Below are positions 50,754 to 59,732 of a stretch of 64,000 nucleotides of DNA, one piece after another. The stretch is from Secundilactobacillus silagei JCM 19001 (GTDB lineage Bacteria; Bacillota; Bacilli; Lactobacillales; Lactobacillaceae): contig NZ_BCMG01000003.1 of assembly GCF_002217945.1 (NCBI RefSeq), positions 1 to 64,000 of the forward strand, read 5' to 3'. Position numbers and translations under genes: made by a program. The notes under the pieces were generated by a model that did not search any database, was not told the origin of the DNA, and saw only the letters and a list, made by a program, of their open reading frames with translations. How positions within the stretch are numbered: position 1 is the stretch's first letter; each line of letters begins with the position of its first letter.

Positions 50754-50770
50754 TGTTAGCTTTTTTAACA
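50754..50770. promoter_or_regulatory. GlnR-type operator of the ABC importer
   Basis: TGTTAGCTTTTTTAACA matches TGTNA-N7-TNACA exactly. It lies just downstream of the probable -10 box and 20 bases before the start codon, a position suited to repression. GlnR control of glutamine importers is well known in firmicutes. Confidence 0.6.
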
Positions 50771-50790
50771 TGAATTTAAGGAGGTATTCT

Positions 50791-52230
50791 ATGAAACGTC
50801 ACTTTGTCTCGGTTGTGAGCGGTTTGACCATTCTAATTGCCATGTTTATCACCTTTGGCTTAGGTGCCACACCCGCAAAAGCAACTACTACTTATCAAGT
50901 TGCAACTGATTCTACTTTTCCACCATTCGAATTTGCCAATAGCCATAATAAATACGTTGGTATTGATATTGATTTACTGCATGCCATTGCTAAGGATCAA
51001 GGCTTCAAGGTCAACATTAAACCAACTAGTTTTAACTCAGCCGTTCAAAGTGTCCAGTCCGGTCAAGCGGACGGGGTCATCGCTGGTATGTCGATCACTA
51101 AAGAACGTGAAGCCACCTTTGATTTTTCAAAACCTTACTTCATGTCTGGTGTTGTCATGGCAGCGAAACCTAACGGCAAGATTACCAAGCTCAGCCAATT
51201 GCGCGGTAAGCGAGTCGCCGTTAAAACTGGGACTTCCGGTGCGCAATATGCCCAAAGCATTCATAAGAAGTACGGGTTTAGAATCGTTACTTTCGATGAA
51301 TCTAATGATATGTATCAAGATGTCCTGACTGGCAACTCAGCCGCCTGCTTTGAAGATTCGCCAGTTATGAAGTACGCCGTTCGGCAAGGCACTAAGTTAA
51401 AGATCTACACCAAGCCAACGTTAAACGGCCCTTATGGCTTCGCCGTTAAAAAAGGCCACAACAAAAAGTTGCTGCGGATGTTCAATAACGGCCTTGCAGA
51501 TTTAAAGTCCAACGGTGAATATGCCCGAATCACTCGCCACTACTTGGGTGCTAAAGGTAGTTCCGATACCACTTCTGACCGGACGTTCTTAGGATTACTC
51601 AAGCAAAACAAGGGTGCGTTATTAAACGGGTTCGAGCAAACTGTTTGGCTCACCGTGGTCGCCATCTTCTTTGCTACCCTGTTCGGTGTCATCGTAGGTT
51701 TACTAGGTGTCGTACCCAATAAGTTCTTTAACGGTTTATCCACCACTTTGATTTACATATTCCGTGGTTTACCCTTACTAGTTTTAGCCCTCTTTATTTA
51801 TACTGGGATTCCAAGTTTGACCGGTTCTAAGATCCCCGCGTTTGTCGCTGGTACCATTACGTTGATGTTTAACGAAGGTGCCTACATCGCTGCCTTCGTT
51901 AAAGGCGGCATAAACGCCGTGGATGATGGCCAGATGGAAGCTGCTCGCAGCCTTGGGTTGCCGTTTGGCAAATCCATGCGGCGCATCATTTTACCTCAAG
52001 GCATCCGGATCATGATTCCGTCATTTATTAACCAATTCATTATTACGTTGAAGGATACCTCGATCCTGTCGATCATTGGCATCATTGAACTGACCCAAAC
52101 CGGGAAGATCATCATTGCCCGGAACTTGGAAGGCTTCAAGGTTTGGACGATCATCGCGATTATTTACCTCATCGTCATTACCCTGTTGACATGGCTATCT
52201 AATTGGGTTGAAAGGAGAATTCGCCTATGA
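50791..52230 (+). CDS. Amino-acid ABC importer, fused binding protein and permease
   Basis: A 479-residue fusion protein of the GlnPH type. A signal segment (about 1-33) is followed by a substrate-binding domain (about 35-260, with [22 protein letters not shown] and [13 protein letters not shown]) and a permease domain (about 275-479, five helices, EAA loop [20 protein letters not shown]). It imports polar amino acids, probably glutamine or glutamate. The ATG at 50791 follows AAGGAGG; an earlier in-frame ATG at 50770 lies before that site. The ATPase gene follows with a 4-base overlap. A GlnR-type box lies upstream. Confidence 0.93.
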   Translation: MKRHFVSVVSGLTILIAMFITFGLGATPAKATTTYQVATDSTFPPFEFANSHNKYVGIDIDLLHAIAKDQGFKVNIKPTSFNSAVQSVQSGQADGVIAGMSITKEREATFDFSKPYFMSGVVMAAKPNGKITKLSQLRGKRVAVKTGTSGAQYAQSIHKKYGFRIVTFDESNDMYQDVLTGNSAACFEDSPVMKYAVRQGTKLKIYTKPTLNGPYGFAVKKGHNKKLLRMFNNGLADLKSNGEYARITRHYLGAKGSSDTTSDRTFLGLLKQNKGALLNGFEQTVWLTVVAIFFATLFGVIVGLLGVVPNKFFNGLSTTLIYIFRGLPLLVLALFIYTGIPSLTGSKIPAFVAGTITLMFNEGAYIAAFVKGGINAVDDGQMEAARSLGLPFGKSMRRIILPQGIRIMIPSFINQFIITLKDTSILSIIGIIELTQTGKIIIARNLEGFKVWTIIAIIYLIVITLLTWLSNWVERRIRL

Positions 52231-52970
52231 ACACAAAGATTAAAGTAAAAGTTAGCAATCTCGTTAAAAATTTTGGTGATAACAAAGTTCTCAAGGGCAT
52301 CAATATGGAAGTCCATGATAACGAAGTGGTCGTGGTCATCGGCCCATCTGGTTCCGGCAAGAGTACTTTTCTCAGAAACTTAAACCGACTGGAAGCGCCC
52401 ACCAGCGGCTCCATCGTAATCGACGATATGGACATTGCCGATCCAAAAACGGACATTAACAAGGTTCGGGAAAATATCGGCATGGTGTTTCAACATTTTA
52501 ACCTCTTTAGTAATTTATCCGTCAGTGAAAACGTCATGTTAGCGCCCGTTGAATTGAAGAAGAAAACCAAAGAAGAAGCCACTAAGCAAGCTCATGACCT
52601 GCTGAACATGGTTGGGCTGGAATCCAAGTTCAATGCGACGGTTCAATCCCTTTCCGGTGGGCAACAGCAACGAGTCGCCATTGCCCGGGCGTTAGCGATG
52701 AATCCCAACGTCATGTTATTTGATGAACCAACTTCCGCTCTTGACCCCGAAATGGTCGGTGACGTGCTGGCAGTTATGAAACAGCTGGCCAAGCAAGGCA
52801 TGACCATGATCGTGGTCACCCACGAAATGGGTTTTGCCAAAGAAGTGGCCGATCGCGTCGTTTTCGTCGACGATGGCAACATTCAAGAACAGGGCACGCC
52901 TGATGAGATGTTTAATCACCCGCAAAACCCGCATTTACAAGACTTCTTGGATAAAGTATTGAACGTTTAA
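52227..52970 (+). CDS. Amino-acid ABC importer ATPase (GlnQ type)
   Basis: A 247-residue ATPase with Walker [10 protein letters not shown] near 37, Q-loop MVFQHFNLF near 89, signature [15 protein letters not shown] near 143, Walker [15 protein letters not shown] near 163 and the switch His in VVTHEMGFA near 200. It powers the fused binding-protein/permease encoded just upstream (ATGA overlap). The conserved [11 protein letters not shown] stretch is typical of polar amino-acid importers. Confidence 0.95.
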   Translation: MNTKIKVKVSNLVKNFGDNKVLKGINMEVHDNEVVVVIGPSGSGKSTFLRNLNRLEAPTSGSIVIDDMDIADPKTDINKVRENIGMVFQHFNLFSNLSVSENVMLAPVELKKKTKEEATKQAHDLLNMVGLESKFNATVQSLSGGQQQRVAIARALAMNPNVMLFDEPTSALDPEMVGDVLAVMKQLAKQGMTMIVVTHEMGFAKEVADRVVFVDDGNIQEQGTPDEMFNHPQNPHLQDFLDKVLNV

Positions 52971-52973
52971 ACC

Positions 52974-53023
52974 AAAATAGAGCCGCTCCTCAGTCATGTG
53001 ACTGAAGAACGACTCTATTTTTT
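52974..53023. terminator. Bidirectional terminator
   Basis: AAAATAGAG-CG-TC-TCAGTC and GACTGA-GA-CG-CTCTATTTT form a long interrupted stem between the importer operon and the convergent secreted-protein gene. Confidence 0.85.
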
Positions 53024-53035
53024 AGTTCTAGTTGA

Positions 53036-54169
53036 TCACTTAGGTTGCGCGATCACTAAGCCATACCAGTTTTGTCGGTGACCATACACTTTAACGTTGT
53101 TAATAAAGTAGATCCCCAACTTATCGTTTGAAAGGGTATCGCGTTTAGCTTGTGGGTACCCGGCTTTAGCCAAAAGTGATTTAATCATCGTTAACTTTTG
53201 GGCGTTAGACGCCTTCGGATTCTTATTCAAGTAATTCGTTACCGCGTCAAATGACACAAGATCGGTGTACTTTGAATCCAGGCCAGTGACGTGATTATCT
53301 GAGAAATAGTCCGAGAAGAATCTCAGTCCAGACGCTGTACTATAGTTATACGCAGCCGCCTTAGATAACTCATAATCCACTGGTGTGTGTGGGAACAGCG
53401 CCATGACCGAACGCGCTAATTTTTGATTGTCATTTTGCTTAAGGTACTTTGAGTAGTCCGCAGTAGAATCGAATTCATTTGGATAATGCTGAATTTTATT
53501 GGCATAGTCAGTCGACTTACCCGCTGCGACTTGATTAGCTGGCACGTACCCAGCAACCGTCTTATTTTGACTATTTTGAATTCTAAAATGGTAATACCAT
53601 TGTTTCGAGCCGTTATGCATGACTTGAATGGAGTTGATCGATGTTAAGGTCTGAGCCGTATAATGCTTCAAATTGGCGACCACTTTGGTATGGGTCCAGT
53701 CGTACAGATAAACGTTTTTAGTCTTGCTTGTGACGTGATATTTACTACCAGCATACTTAGGTTGAGCGTAGCGACTGGTGAGAACCTGATAGCCCTTGCT
53801 GTTGTAGCCCTTCTTCAAATAACCAGTCCAGATCCAGCCAATTTTCGTTTGCGGAAAGTTGGTCACCTTGACCCAGTGTGAATTGCCCTTATACGCCCCC
53901 GTTTCAACTAAATACCATGTATACGTTGGGTAGTTCTTCAAATTATAAAGGCGCTTGGTATGCGTCCCGTTCCAAAGATATGCATTGGTTTTCGGATTTT
54001 TGATATGATAAGTGGTCATTTTCGTGTATTCAGACCGTTCAGAAGCCAGGTCCTCCTGAACGTTGCTAAAGCCGCTATCGAGGTTAACGGCCTGAGCTTG
54101 TTGGCCAATCGTCATGAAGCCAAATAACCCCAAAGTTAAACCAGCAATCAGTAAAATAATTTTTTTCAT
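53036..54169 (-). CDS. Secreted protein with SH3-like repeats
   Basis: The 377-residue protein has a signal peptide (MKKIILLIAGLTLGLFGF, cleavage near QAQA-V). About residues 50-215 contain two or three GW/SH3-like segments (TTYHIKNPKTNAYLWNGTHT, TYTWYLVETGAYKG, GWIWTGYLKKG and a second set with KTKNVYLYDWTHTK), which may bind the cell wall. The C-terminal 160 residues are of unknown type. I use the ATG at 54169, which follows TGGGAGGCTC; a longer frame lacks a ribosome site. No catalytic motif is visible. Confidence 0.8.
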   Translation of the reverse strand: MKKIILLIAGLTLGLFGFMTIGQQAQAVNLDSGFSNVQEDLASERSEYTKMTTYHIKNPKTNAYLWNGTHTKRLYNLKNYPTYTWYLVETGAYKGNSHWVKVTNFPQTKIGWIWTGYLKKGYNSKGYQVLTSRYAQPKYAGSKYHVTSKTKNVYLYDWTHTKVVANLKHYTAQTLTSINSIQVMHNGSKQWYYHFRIQNSQNKTVAGYVPANQVAAGKSTDYANKIQHYPNEFDSTADYSKYLKQNDNQKLARSVMALFPHTPVDYELSKAAAYNYSTASGLRFFSDYFSDNHVTGLDSKYTDLVSFDAVTNYLNKNPKASNAQKLTMIKSLLAKAGYPQAKRDTLSNDKLGIYFINNVKVYGHRQNWYGLVIAQPK

Positions 54170-54246
54170 ATGAGCCTCCCAGATAATACTTTCTATAACA
54201 TGAGTATACACCCCGGTTAGTCGATAGTTACTGAGCCATATCAGCC

Positions 54247-54292
54247 AAAAAAGCACACCACTTAGATTTAAAATCCGAGTGGTGTGCCAAAA
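54247..54292 (-). terminator. Terminator of the Fe-S-family gene
   Basis: GCACACCACT and AGTGGTGTGC form a 10-base stem with flanking A/T runs just after the stop codon. Confidence 0.75.
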
Positions 54293-54297
54293 CGTCC

Positions 54298-54672
54298 TTA
54301 CTGCTTTGCCGTTGCGACGATTTCCGGGTGATCCAAAATTTCCACGTTGGTATCGACTAACCCCTCATCTGTCTTGAGGGTGATCAACCCCAATTTACTC
54401 AAATTAAGTTCTGGGTTTTGGTTAATAAAATTATCTGCATACCCCTTAATGAGGACATCACCTAAGGGACTGCTCAAGGTTTCATCATAAACCGCATCAA
54501 CATCCTGTTGATCAACGACTAAAAAACGAAAACTGACATCCAGTGAGCAGACACCAACCTTGGAATAGGCGCCCACACCATCATCAAAGTCTAAAATTAA
54601 GCGGTCGTTTGGATTAATCATGTGTTTTTGAAGCCGTTCTTGGACAGCAGCACTCATTTTCAGCGTTGTCAT
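54298..54672 (-). CDS. Iron-sulfur cluster biosynthesis (HesB/IscA-like) family protein
   Basis: A 124-residue protein of the Fe-S_biosyn domain type found in lactobacilli, with LILDFDDGVGAYSKVG near 26, FRFLVVDQQDVDAVYDET near 48 and the C-terminal LGLITLKTDEGLVD. The three cysteines of true IscA/SufA scaffolds are missing; only one Cys (GVCSLD) is present. Cluster binding is therefore doubtful and the name reflects the fold. It is a single gene, divergent from pheA. Confidence 0.83.
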   Translation of the reverse strand: MTTLKMSAAVQERLQKHMINPNDRLILDFDDGVGAYSKVGVCSLDVSFRFLVVDQQDVDAVYDETLSSPLGDVLIKGYADNFINQNPELNLSKLGLITLKTDEGLVDTNVEILDHPEIVATAKQ

Positions 54673-54772
54673 TTGAATTCCCCCTTCTTACATACGCTCA
54701 TTTTGCCATGAATATCAATAAGTTGCAATTAAGTTGTACACAATTATTATTCAACTGCTATTTAGTTTACGT

Positions 54773-54778
54773 TATAAT
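54773..54778 (+). promoter_or_regulatory. -10 box of pheA
   Basis: TATAAT lies 28 bases before the start codon; a weak TTCAAC is found 17 bases upstream as a possible -35 box. Confidence 0.55.
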
Positions 54779-54805
54779 CATAGAAAAGACCTTGGAGGTT
54801 CCAAA

Positions 54806-55648
54806 ATGAAATTTTCCGTGCTTGGCCCTGCTGGCACCTTTGCGGATGCCGCAGCTAAGAAATACCTGTCGTTACATCCCATTAAGAACGTTGAAATTGA
54901 CTACCACGCGACCTTTGATCAGGTTTATCAAGCGGTTACGCCTGATGGTATCGGTCTATTACCGCTGGAAAACCAACTAGACGGGTTCGTGTTAGCCACT
55001 CTGCAACGCTTGCAGGTCGCAGACATTGATGAAATTGGTGAAGTGACTGTCCCAGTTAACTTTGGCTTAGCTGGTAAAGTCAGCAGTTTAGCTGAAATCA
55101 AACGGATCTACGTGCAATTCAAAACTGAGGGGCAGTGTCAAAAACTGCTCTCACAATTACCTAACGCCCAAATCATCACCACTTCCAGCAACATGGTTTC
55201 AGTGGAAAAATTACAGGCAGGTATGACTGGCGATGCTGCCATCATGCCGCAATCCCAATTAGCGGTGCAGGACTTTCCGTTTAAGCTGGACAACGTGGCT
55301 GATCAAACGGACAACAATACCCGTTTCATCGTCTTCAAAAAACAGCCGGCCGTGCTGAAATTACCAGCACAACCGGCTGCCGAACAACCTGCGAAATTTA
55401 AGTATGCGGTCTTTGTGACGCCGCCCACCGAAGAAGTGGGTGTCCTCTACCAGATCTTATCCTATTTTGCGAAAATGCATTTAAATCTGGTGACGATTAT
55501 GTCCATGCCAACCCGGCGCAAGATCGGTATCTATTCATTTTATATCGAAATTTCCGGTACCTTTGACCAAGAAGCCGTTTTGGTTGAAACCGTTAAGAAA
55601 ATGACTGCCGTTTATACGATCCATTCACTGGGACTCTACGCACTTTGA
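54806..55648 (+). CDS. pheA: Prephenate dehydratase
   Basis: PheA turns prephenate into phenylpyruvate for phenylalanine synthesis. The 280-residue enzyme starts FSVLGPAGTFADAAAKKY, has GIGLLPLENQLDGFV near 54 and the diagnostic NNTRF near 175, followed by a C-terminal ACT domain (about 200-280) that senses phenylalanine. The start ATG at 54806 follows CTTGGAGG. Its 3' end overlaps the convergent reductase gene by 13 bases, an unusual tail-to-tail arrangement without a terminator. Confidence 0.92.
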   Translation: MKFSVLGPAGTFADAAAKKYLSLHPIKNVEIDYHATFDQVYQAVTPDGIGLLPLENQLDGFVLATLQRLQVADIDEIGEVTVPVNFGLAGKVSSLAEIKRIYVQFKTEGQCQKLLSQLPNAQIITTSSNMVSVEKLQAGMTGDAAIMPQSQLAVQDFPFKLDNVADQTDNNTRFIVFKKQPAVLKLPAQPAAEQPAKFKYAVFVTPPTEEVGVLYQILSYFAKMHLNLVTIMSMPTRRKIGIYSFYIEISGTFDQEAVLVETVKKMTAVYTIHSLGLYAL

Positions 55649-56643
55649 GCCGTCTTCGCTGTCGCTTTTTCCGCTTTAGCAGCATCCCGGGCTTTCCGTT
55701 CATTTGCCCGGTGATATTCGGCCAAATGAACCAGGTTAGTTAAGAAAATATGGGTCTTAGCTTCATAGTTGTGTTCGCGGCCAAGTTTAGCAATGTAGCC
55801 GTTGATGTAATCAACTTCAGTTGGGCGGTCATGGATCATGTCTTGGTACATGGATGGGTAGTGCAGCGGCATATCAATTCTGGTATTAATGTCTAGCGCG
55901 TGCATTTCTTCGTCCCGACTGGAAACTAGTGTGATTCCCGCCCGTTCGCAAATGTCGTAGGCTTCATCGATCAGCTGACGGCCAAGATCATAGGCCTTAT
56001 CGAAGTTACCCAGTTCACCCATTGGGATTTCAAACATGGTGCAAAGGGTATTGATAACCGAGTTGAAAATAACTTTAGTCATCAAAGTCCCCTTAAAGTT
56101 CGTGGTCAACGTCGGGTGCATTTGTGCTTTTTCCAGTTCGTCGAATAGCCGGTGGGTCATCTCATCCGGTTTCTCAGTCAAATTAGCCATGTTCATCTTG
56201 CCGGCACCGCGTTTACCCATGAAGTCAACGTCGCCGGGGCCGTTCAAAACGGTGGCAATCAGCGCTGTTCCGGCAATGATCTTATCATTCGCAAAGTACT
56301 GCTGTAATTTTTCAATGTGTCCCATGCCGTTCATGCAGGTGAAAACGTACTGCTTGTCGTTAAAGAAATGCTCGCAGCGCTTCAGAAAACCGGCCAGCTG
56401 CATCTGCTTGGTGAAGAAGATCAGCATGTCTGGATCGCCATGGTATGTTTCCGGTGTTTCCAGTTTGATGGGAACCAGATGGCGGTCTTGGTGATCACGG
56501 GAAACGTAGGCACCGCCTTGAGCGTGAATTTTATCAATGTTTGGCTGCCAAGTATCAATAAACGTGACGTCGTTGCCCGCCTCTTGTAGTAAAATTCCGT
56601 AACGTAACCCCATTGCACCTGCACCGATCATTGCAAATTTCAT
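55636..56643 (-). CDS. Ketopantoate reductase-family dehydrogenase, paralog 1
   Basis: A 335-residue NAD(P)-dependent dehydrogenase of the ApbA/PanE type: nucleotide motif MIGAGAMGLRYG near 5, TKQMQLAGFL near 80, CMNGMGHIEKL near 103 and a C-terminal helical domain with KVIFNSVINTLCTMFE near 187. It could make pantoate, or act as a 2-hydroxyacid dehydrogenase as some lactic-acid-bacterial PanE homologs do. A T-box leader upstream points to an amino-acid-linked role and favours the latter. A second copy lies at 57093-58094. The C-terminal tail is Ala/Lys-rich and its last codons overlap pheA. The ATG at 56643 follows GGAGTG. Confidence 0.87.
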   Translation of the reverse strand: MKFAMIGAGAMGLRYGILLQEAGNDVTFIDTWQPNIDKIHAQGGAYVSRDHQDRHLVPIKLETPETYHGDPDMLIFFTKQMQLAGFLKRCEHFFNDKQYVFTCMNGMGHIEKLQQYFANDKIIAGTALIATVLNGPGDVDFMGKRGAGKMNMANLTEKPDEMTHRLFDELEKAQMHPTLTTNFKGTLMTKVIFNSVINTLCTMFEIPMGELGNFDKAYDLGRQLIDEAYDICERAGITLVSSRDEEMHALDINTRIDMPLHYPSMYQDMIHDRPTEVDYINGYIAKLGREHNYEAKTHIFLTNLVHLAEYHRANERKARDAAKAEKATAKTAQSA

Positions 56644-56675
56644 TAAAATCACACTCCAATTATTTTATTTGACGA

Positions 56676-56968
56676 GAAAAAAAGCGCCCCTGACCAAGTT
56701 CATCACTTGATCAAGGGCGCTTGTGCGCTGTACCACCTTAATTTGTGCCACCCTTACAGATGGTCACCTCTCACGTACGGTTCCCGGGAACGATACGCTG
56801 ATCCAGTAAGGCGGATACACCATGAACACTCAAACATCGCATTCATTGCTCAAAGGTTACTTTCACCGCTGGCTGCACCACCCCTTCGCACTTTACGGGG
56901 CTCACTTGAAGCTTGCCAGAAGTTACTCTCCTTCTCATCACATTTATTTTTCTCATCATTCGTTAATG
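56676..56968 (-). promoter_or_regulatory. T-box leader of reductase paralog 1
   Basis: The minus-strand transcript contains Stem I (GAGAGTAACTTC, GGTGGTGCAGCC), TTAAGGTGGTACAGCGC near 56735 and a terminator with AGCGCCCTTGATCAAG and CTTGGTCAGGGGCGCT then TTTTTTT. The specifier is not certain: GAT or ATG fits the position just before TTTGAGTG. The same choice exists in the second leader. Confidence 0.9.
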
Positions 56969-56975
56969 TGGTTTT

Positions 56976-57004
56976 AATATATACCTCGATTTCTAATTCG
57001 TCAA
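56976..57004 (-). promoter_or_regulatory. Promoter of T-box leader 1
   Basis: TTGACG (57004-56999) and TATATT (56981-56976) on the minus strand are 17 bases apart. Confidence 0.8.
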
Positions 57005-57092
57005 GCCCTATTTTTCTAAGCTTAACGATTTTAATTAGACGAAGTAGGTTATGTATCATTTAAAATTCAAACAATCTGCTCACCATATGTGA

Positions 57093-58094
57093 TTACCGAC
57101 TCGTATGAACCGTTTCCGTTTGAGCCGCTTGTTTTTCCCGTGCCTGCTTTAGATTAGCCCGATGGTATTCAGACAAGTGAACCAGGTTAGTTAAGAAGAC
57201 GTGGGTTTTGGCGTCGTAGTGATGTTCCGCACCTAATTTAGCGATATAGCCGTTGATATAATCAACTTCAGTTGGCCGGTCATGAACCATGTCCTGATAC
57301 ATAGATGGGTAGTGCAGGGGCATCGTAACGCGACAATTATAATCTAACGCGTGCAGCTCTTCATCGCGGGTCGATACCAAAGTGATCCCCGCCCGTTCAC
57401 AAACATCGTAGGCTTCATCGATTAGTTGCCGGCTCAAATCATAGGCTTTTTCAAAGTTGCCATACTCACCCATCTGCATTTCAAACAGCGTGCAAAGGGT
57501 GTTCATCACGGAGTTGAAGACCACCTTCGTCATCAAAGTGCCCTTGAAGTTCGTGGTCAACGTGGGGTTCATCTGCGCCTTTTTGAATTCATCAAATAAC
57601 CGGTGAGTCATCTCATCTGGTTTTTCGGTTAAGTTCGCCATGTTCATCTTACCGGCACCGCGTTTACCCATAAAATCAACGTCGCCGGGGCCATTCAAAA
57701 CGGTGGCGATCAGCGCCGTTCCAGCAATGATCTTGTCATCGGCGAAATACTGCTGCAGTTTTTCAACGTGGCCCATGCCATTCATGCAGGTAAAGGCGTA
57801 CTGCTTGTCGTTAAAGAAGTGCGCGCAGCGTTTCAGGAAACCAGCCAATTGCATTTGCTTAGTAAAGAAGATCACCACATCTGGATCCCCTTGATAGGTT
57901 TCTGGTGTCACCAGCTTAACGGGGACCAGATGCCGGCCTTGACCATCCCGTGAAACGTAAACGCCGCCTTGTTGATGAACCTTATCAAGATTTGGCTGCC
58001 AAGTGTCAACAAACGTGACATCATTGCCAGCCTCTTGTAATAAGACCCCATAGCGTAAACCCATTGCACCTGCACCAACCATTGCAAATTCCAT
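57093..58094 (-). CDS. Ketopantoate reductase-family dehydrogenase, paralog 2
   Basis: A 333-residue protein nearly collinear with paralog 1 (55636-56643). It shares MVGAGAMGLRYG, TKQMQLAGFLKRC, CMNGMGHVEKLQQYF, the FMGKRGAGKMNMANL block near 140 and VFNSVMNTLCTLFE near 188. Differences are spread along the gene and concentrate in the last 20 residues. Each copy has its own T-box, promoter and terminator, so they were duplicated as complete units (about 1.45 kb) and can be tuned separately. Substrate is unknown; pantoate formation or reduction of amino-acid-derived 2-oxoacids are the two options. Confidence 0.87.
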   Translation of the reverse strand: MEFAMVGAGAMGLRYGVLLQEAGNDVTFVDTWQPNLDKVHQQGGVYVSRDGQGRHLVPVKLVTPETYQGDPDVVIFFTKQMQLAGFLKRCAHFFNDKQYAFTCMNGMGHVEKLQQYFADDKIIAGTALIATVLNGPGDVDFMGKRGAGKMNMANLTEKPDEMTHRLFDEFKKAQMNPTLTTNFKGTLMTKVVFNSVMNTLCTLFEMQMGEYGNFEKAYDLSRQLIDEAYDVCERAGITLVSTRDEELHALDYNCRVTMPLHYPSMYQDMVHDRPTEVDYINGYIAKLGAEHHYDAKTHVFLTNLVHLSEYHRANLKQAREKQAAQTETVHTSR

Positions 58095-58125
58095 TCAAAT
58101 CACACTCCACTGATTTATTTAATAA

Positions 58126-58416
58126 GAAAAAAAGCGCCCTCGACCAAGTTCATCACTTGATCAAGGGCGCTTGTGCGCTGTACCACCTTAATTTGCGGTT
58201 TCCTCACAGAAACCGCCTTTTCGCGTACGGTCCCGGGACGATACGCTAGTCCAGTAAGGCGGACACACCGTGAACACTCAATCATCGTATTCACTGCTCA
58301 TAGGTGATTTTCACCGCTGGCTTGCTTACCCCTTTTCACTTAACGGGGCTCACTTAAAGTTTACCGGCAGTTACTTTCCTAATCATCGCATTTGTTTTCT
58401 CATCATTTATTAATAC
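58126..58416 (-). promoter_or_regulatory. T-box leader of reductase paralog 2
   Basis: It has the same parts as leader 1: Stem I with GGTGAAAATC and GAGCAGTGAA, TTAAGGTGGTACAGCGC near 58185 and a terminator (AGCGCCCTTGATCAAG and CTTGGTCGAGGGCGCT then TTTTTTT). The region before TTGAGTGTTCA reads CGATGA, against CGATGT in leader 1, so GAT followed by G is conserved as a candidate specifier in both. Confidence 0.9.
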
Positions 58417-58422
58417 CATTTT

Positions 58423-58451
58423 AATATATACTTTGACATTTAATTTGTCAA
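58423..58451 (-). promoter_or_regulatory. Promoter of T-box leader 2
   Basis: TTGACA (58451-58446) and TATATT (58428-58423) on the minus strand are 17 bases apart, immediately after the CorA stop codon. Confidence 0.85.
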
Positions 58452-58457
58452 ATTCGG

Positions 58458-59402
58458 TTAAATATCGTGATGCCGTTTCAAATACCAGAGTAATAGAGCA
58501 ATCGGTACAACCGAAATTGCGATTGAAAGCAGCCAGCCCCACGGTTCCTTGGATAAGGGCAACGGCATGTTCATGCCCCAAAAGCCAGAAACAATTGGCG
58601 GAATGGCTAGTGCCAGCGACCAGACCGTTAACAATCGCATCGTGTTGTTCAGACTATTATCCAGGATATTACTATAGCTGTTGACCACCTGTTCGGCGAT
58701 TTCAGCTGCAATATTAGCCATCTCACGACTCTGCTCCACTTCCACTCCGAGGTCTTTTAGATGCTGCATTTCCGAAGCCGATAAGGTCAACGGATCATCG
58801 TCCGCGTCTGACATCACCTGAACCTGGCGAATGGCGATCACGTTATTATCAGCAGCGGTCTTCAAATAAACTAACCGCTTATCGAGATTCGACAGCTGCG
58901 TGATCTGTTTATTACTGGGCCGCTTTTGAAACGTCTCCAAGGATTCCCGGGCCTTATTCATATCATCGATGCGATCGAGATATTTTTCATTCAATCGGAA
59001 AATCAAATTGAAGGCAATGGTCATCAAACTATCCGTTGGCAATTCCTTTTCAGCCTTAAGTTCACTGATCACCGTCTTTAACAAATTGGTGACGTACATA
59101 TTTCGCGGGTGAGTGACAGTTATCAAATTCTGACCCTTTATAAGGATACAAAAGGGAACGGTTTCTAAAATTTCGGTACTATCAAGCCCCTCTTCACCCT
59201 GATTCACTGAACGAAAAATCAACAGGCTGCAGCTAGTTTCAGTATCGTAGTCAAAGCGGGCCCGTTCACGGATGTCTCGCATGTAACCAATATATTTTTT
59301 CTTAATGTGGTAAGTATCCCGTAATTGATTAAAATCATGGGTATCCGGCTGGTCCACTGAAACCCAGCTTAACCCTTGCCACAGCTGATGTTGTTCGAGC
59401 AT
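58458..59402 (-). CDS. corA: CorA-family magnesium/cobalt transporter
   Basis: The 314-residue protein has a large cytosolic domain (to about 245) and two C-terminal membrane helices (about 255-275 and 287-306), with the selectivity motif GMN in SGFWGMNMPLPL between them. The helix YSNILDNSLNNTMRLLTVWS near 240 precedes the first pore helix, as in CorA. It transports Mg2+ or other divalent ions as a pentamer. The ATG follows AAAGGAGAGG. Its stop lies only 6 bases from the -35 box of the next T-box unit. Confidence 0.93.
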   Translation of the reverse strand: MLEQHQLWQGLSWVSVDQPDTHDFNQLRDTYHIKKKYIGYMRDIRERARFDYDTETSCSLLIFRSVNQGEEGLDSTEILETVPFCILIKGQNLITVTHPRNMYVTNLLKTVISELKAEKELPTDSLMTIAFNLIFRLNEKYLDRIDDMNKARESLETFQKRPSNKQITQLSNLDKRLVYLKTAADNNVIAIRQVQVMSDADDDPLTLSASEMQHLKDLGVEVEQSREMANIAAEIAEQVVNSYSNILDNSLNNTMRLLTVWSLALAIPPIVSGFWGMNMPLPLSKEPWGWLLSIAISVVPIALLLWYLKRHHDI

Positions 59403-59732
59403 AGCACCTCTCCTTTACCGGTCTTTTATCCCTATTTTACAACTTTCAGTTACATTTGAATCTACTGAATATATATACCGTTAAATGCCCGTTTCACCCT
59501 CATATCAGAGATATGGGCAACCTAAACGCAACTATATTCATCATCAGGATTTAATTTGCACTTATAGCCAACATCGTGTAACATTATTCTCATACAAAAC
59601 TAATAAACGTTGTCAGAAATTGACAACATTATTTGTGACATGGTGACATCAAATGTAGCCTATCACGTATCAAAATCATTATTGGCTCCATTTTAGGGGA
59701 AACCTCATTTTATGTGAAAGGGATTAGAAATT
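59403..59732. other. Divergent intergenic region with a TGTCA dyad
   Basis: No gene is present. It holds the divergent promoters of corA and of the amino-acid permease. The exact dyad GTTGTCA-GAAAT-TGACAAC (59609-59627) and the direct repeat GTGACATGGTGACAT (about 59635-59649) are candidate operators; the regulator is unknown. Confidence 0.5.
59609..59627. promoter_or_regulatory. Exact 7-bp inverted repeat upstream of the permease
   Basis: GTTGTCA and TGACAAC flank GAAAT. The dyad is about 105 bases before the permease start and may bind a dimeric regulator. Confidence 0.5.

Noticed and set aside
56676-57063. Frames overlapping the reductase T-box leader on both strands
   Set aside because: They are shadows over a structured RNA; no ribosome site or motif supports them.
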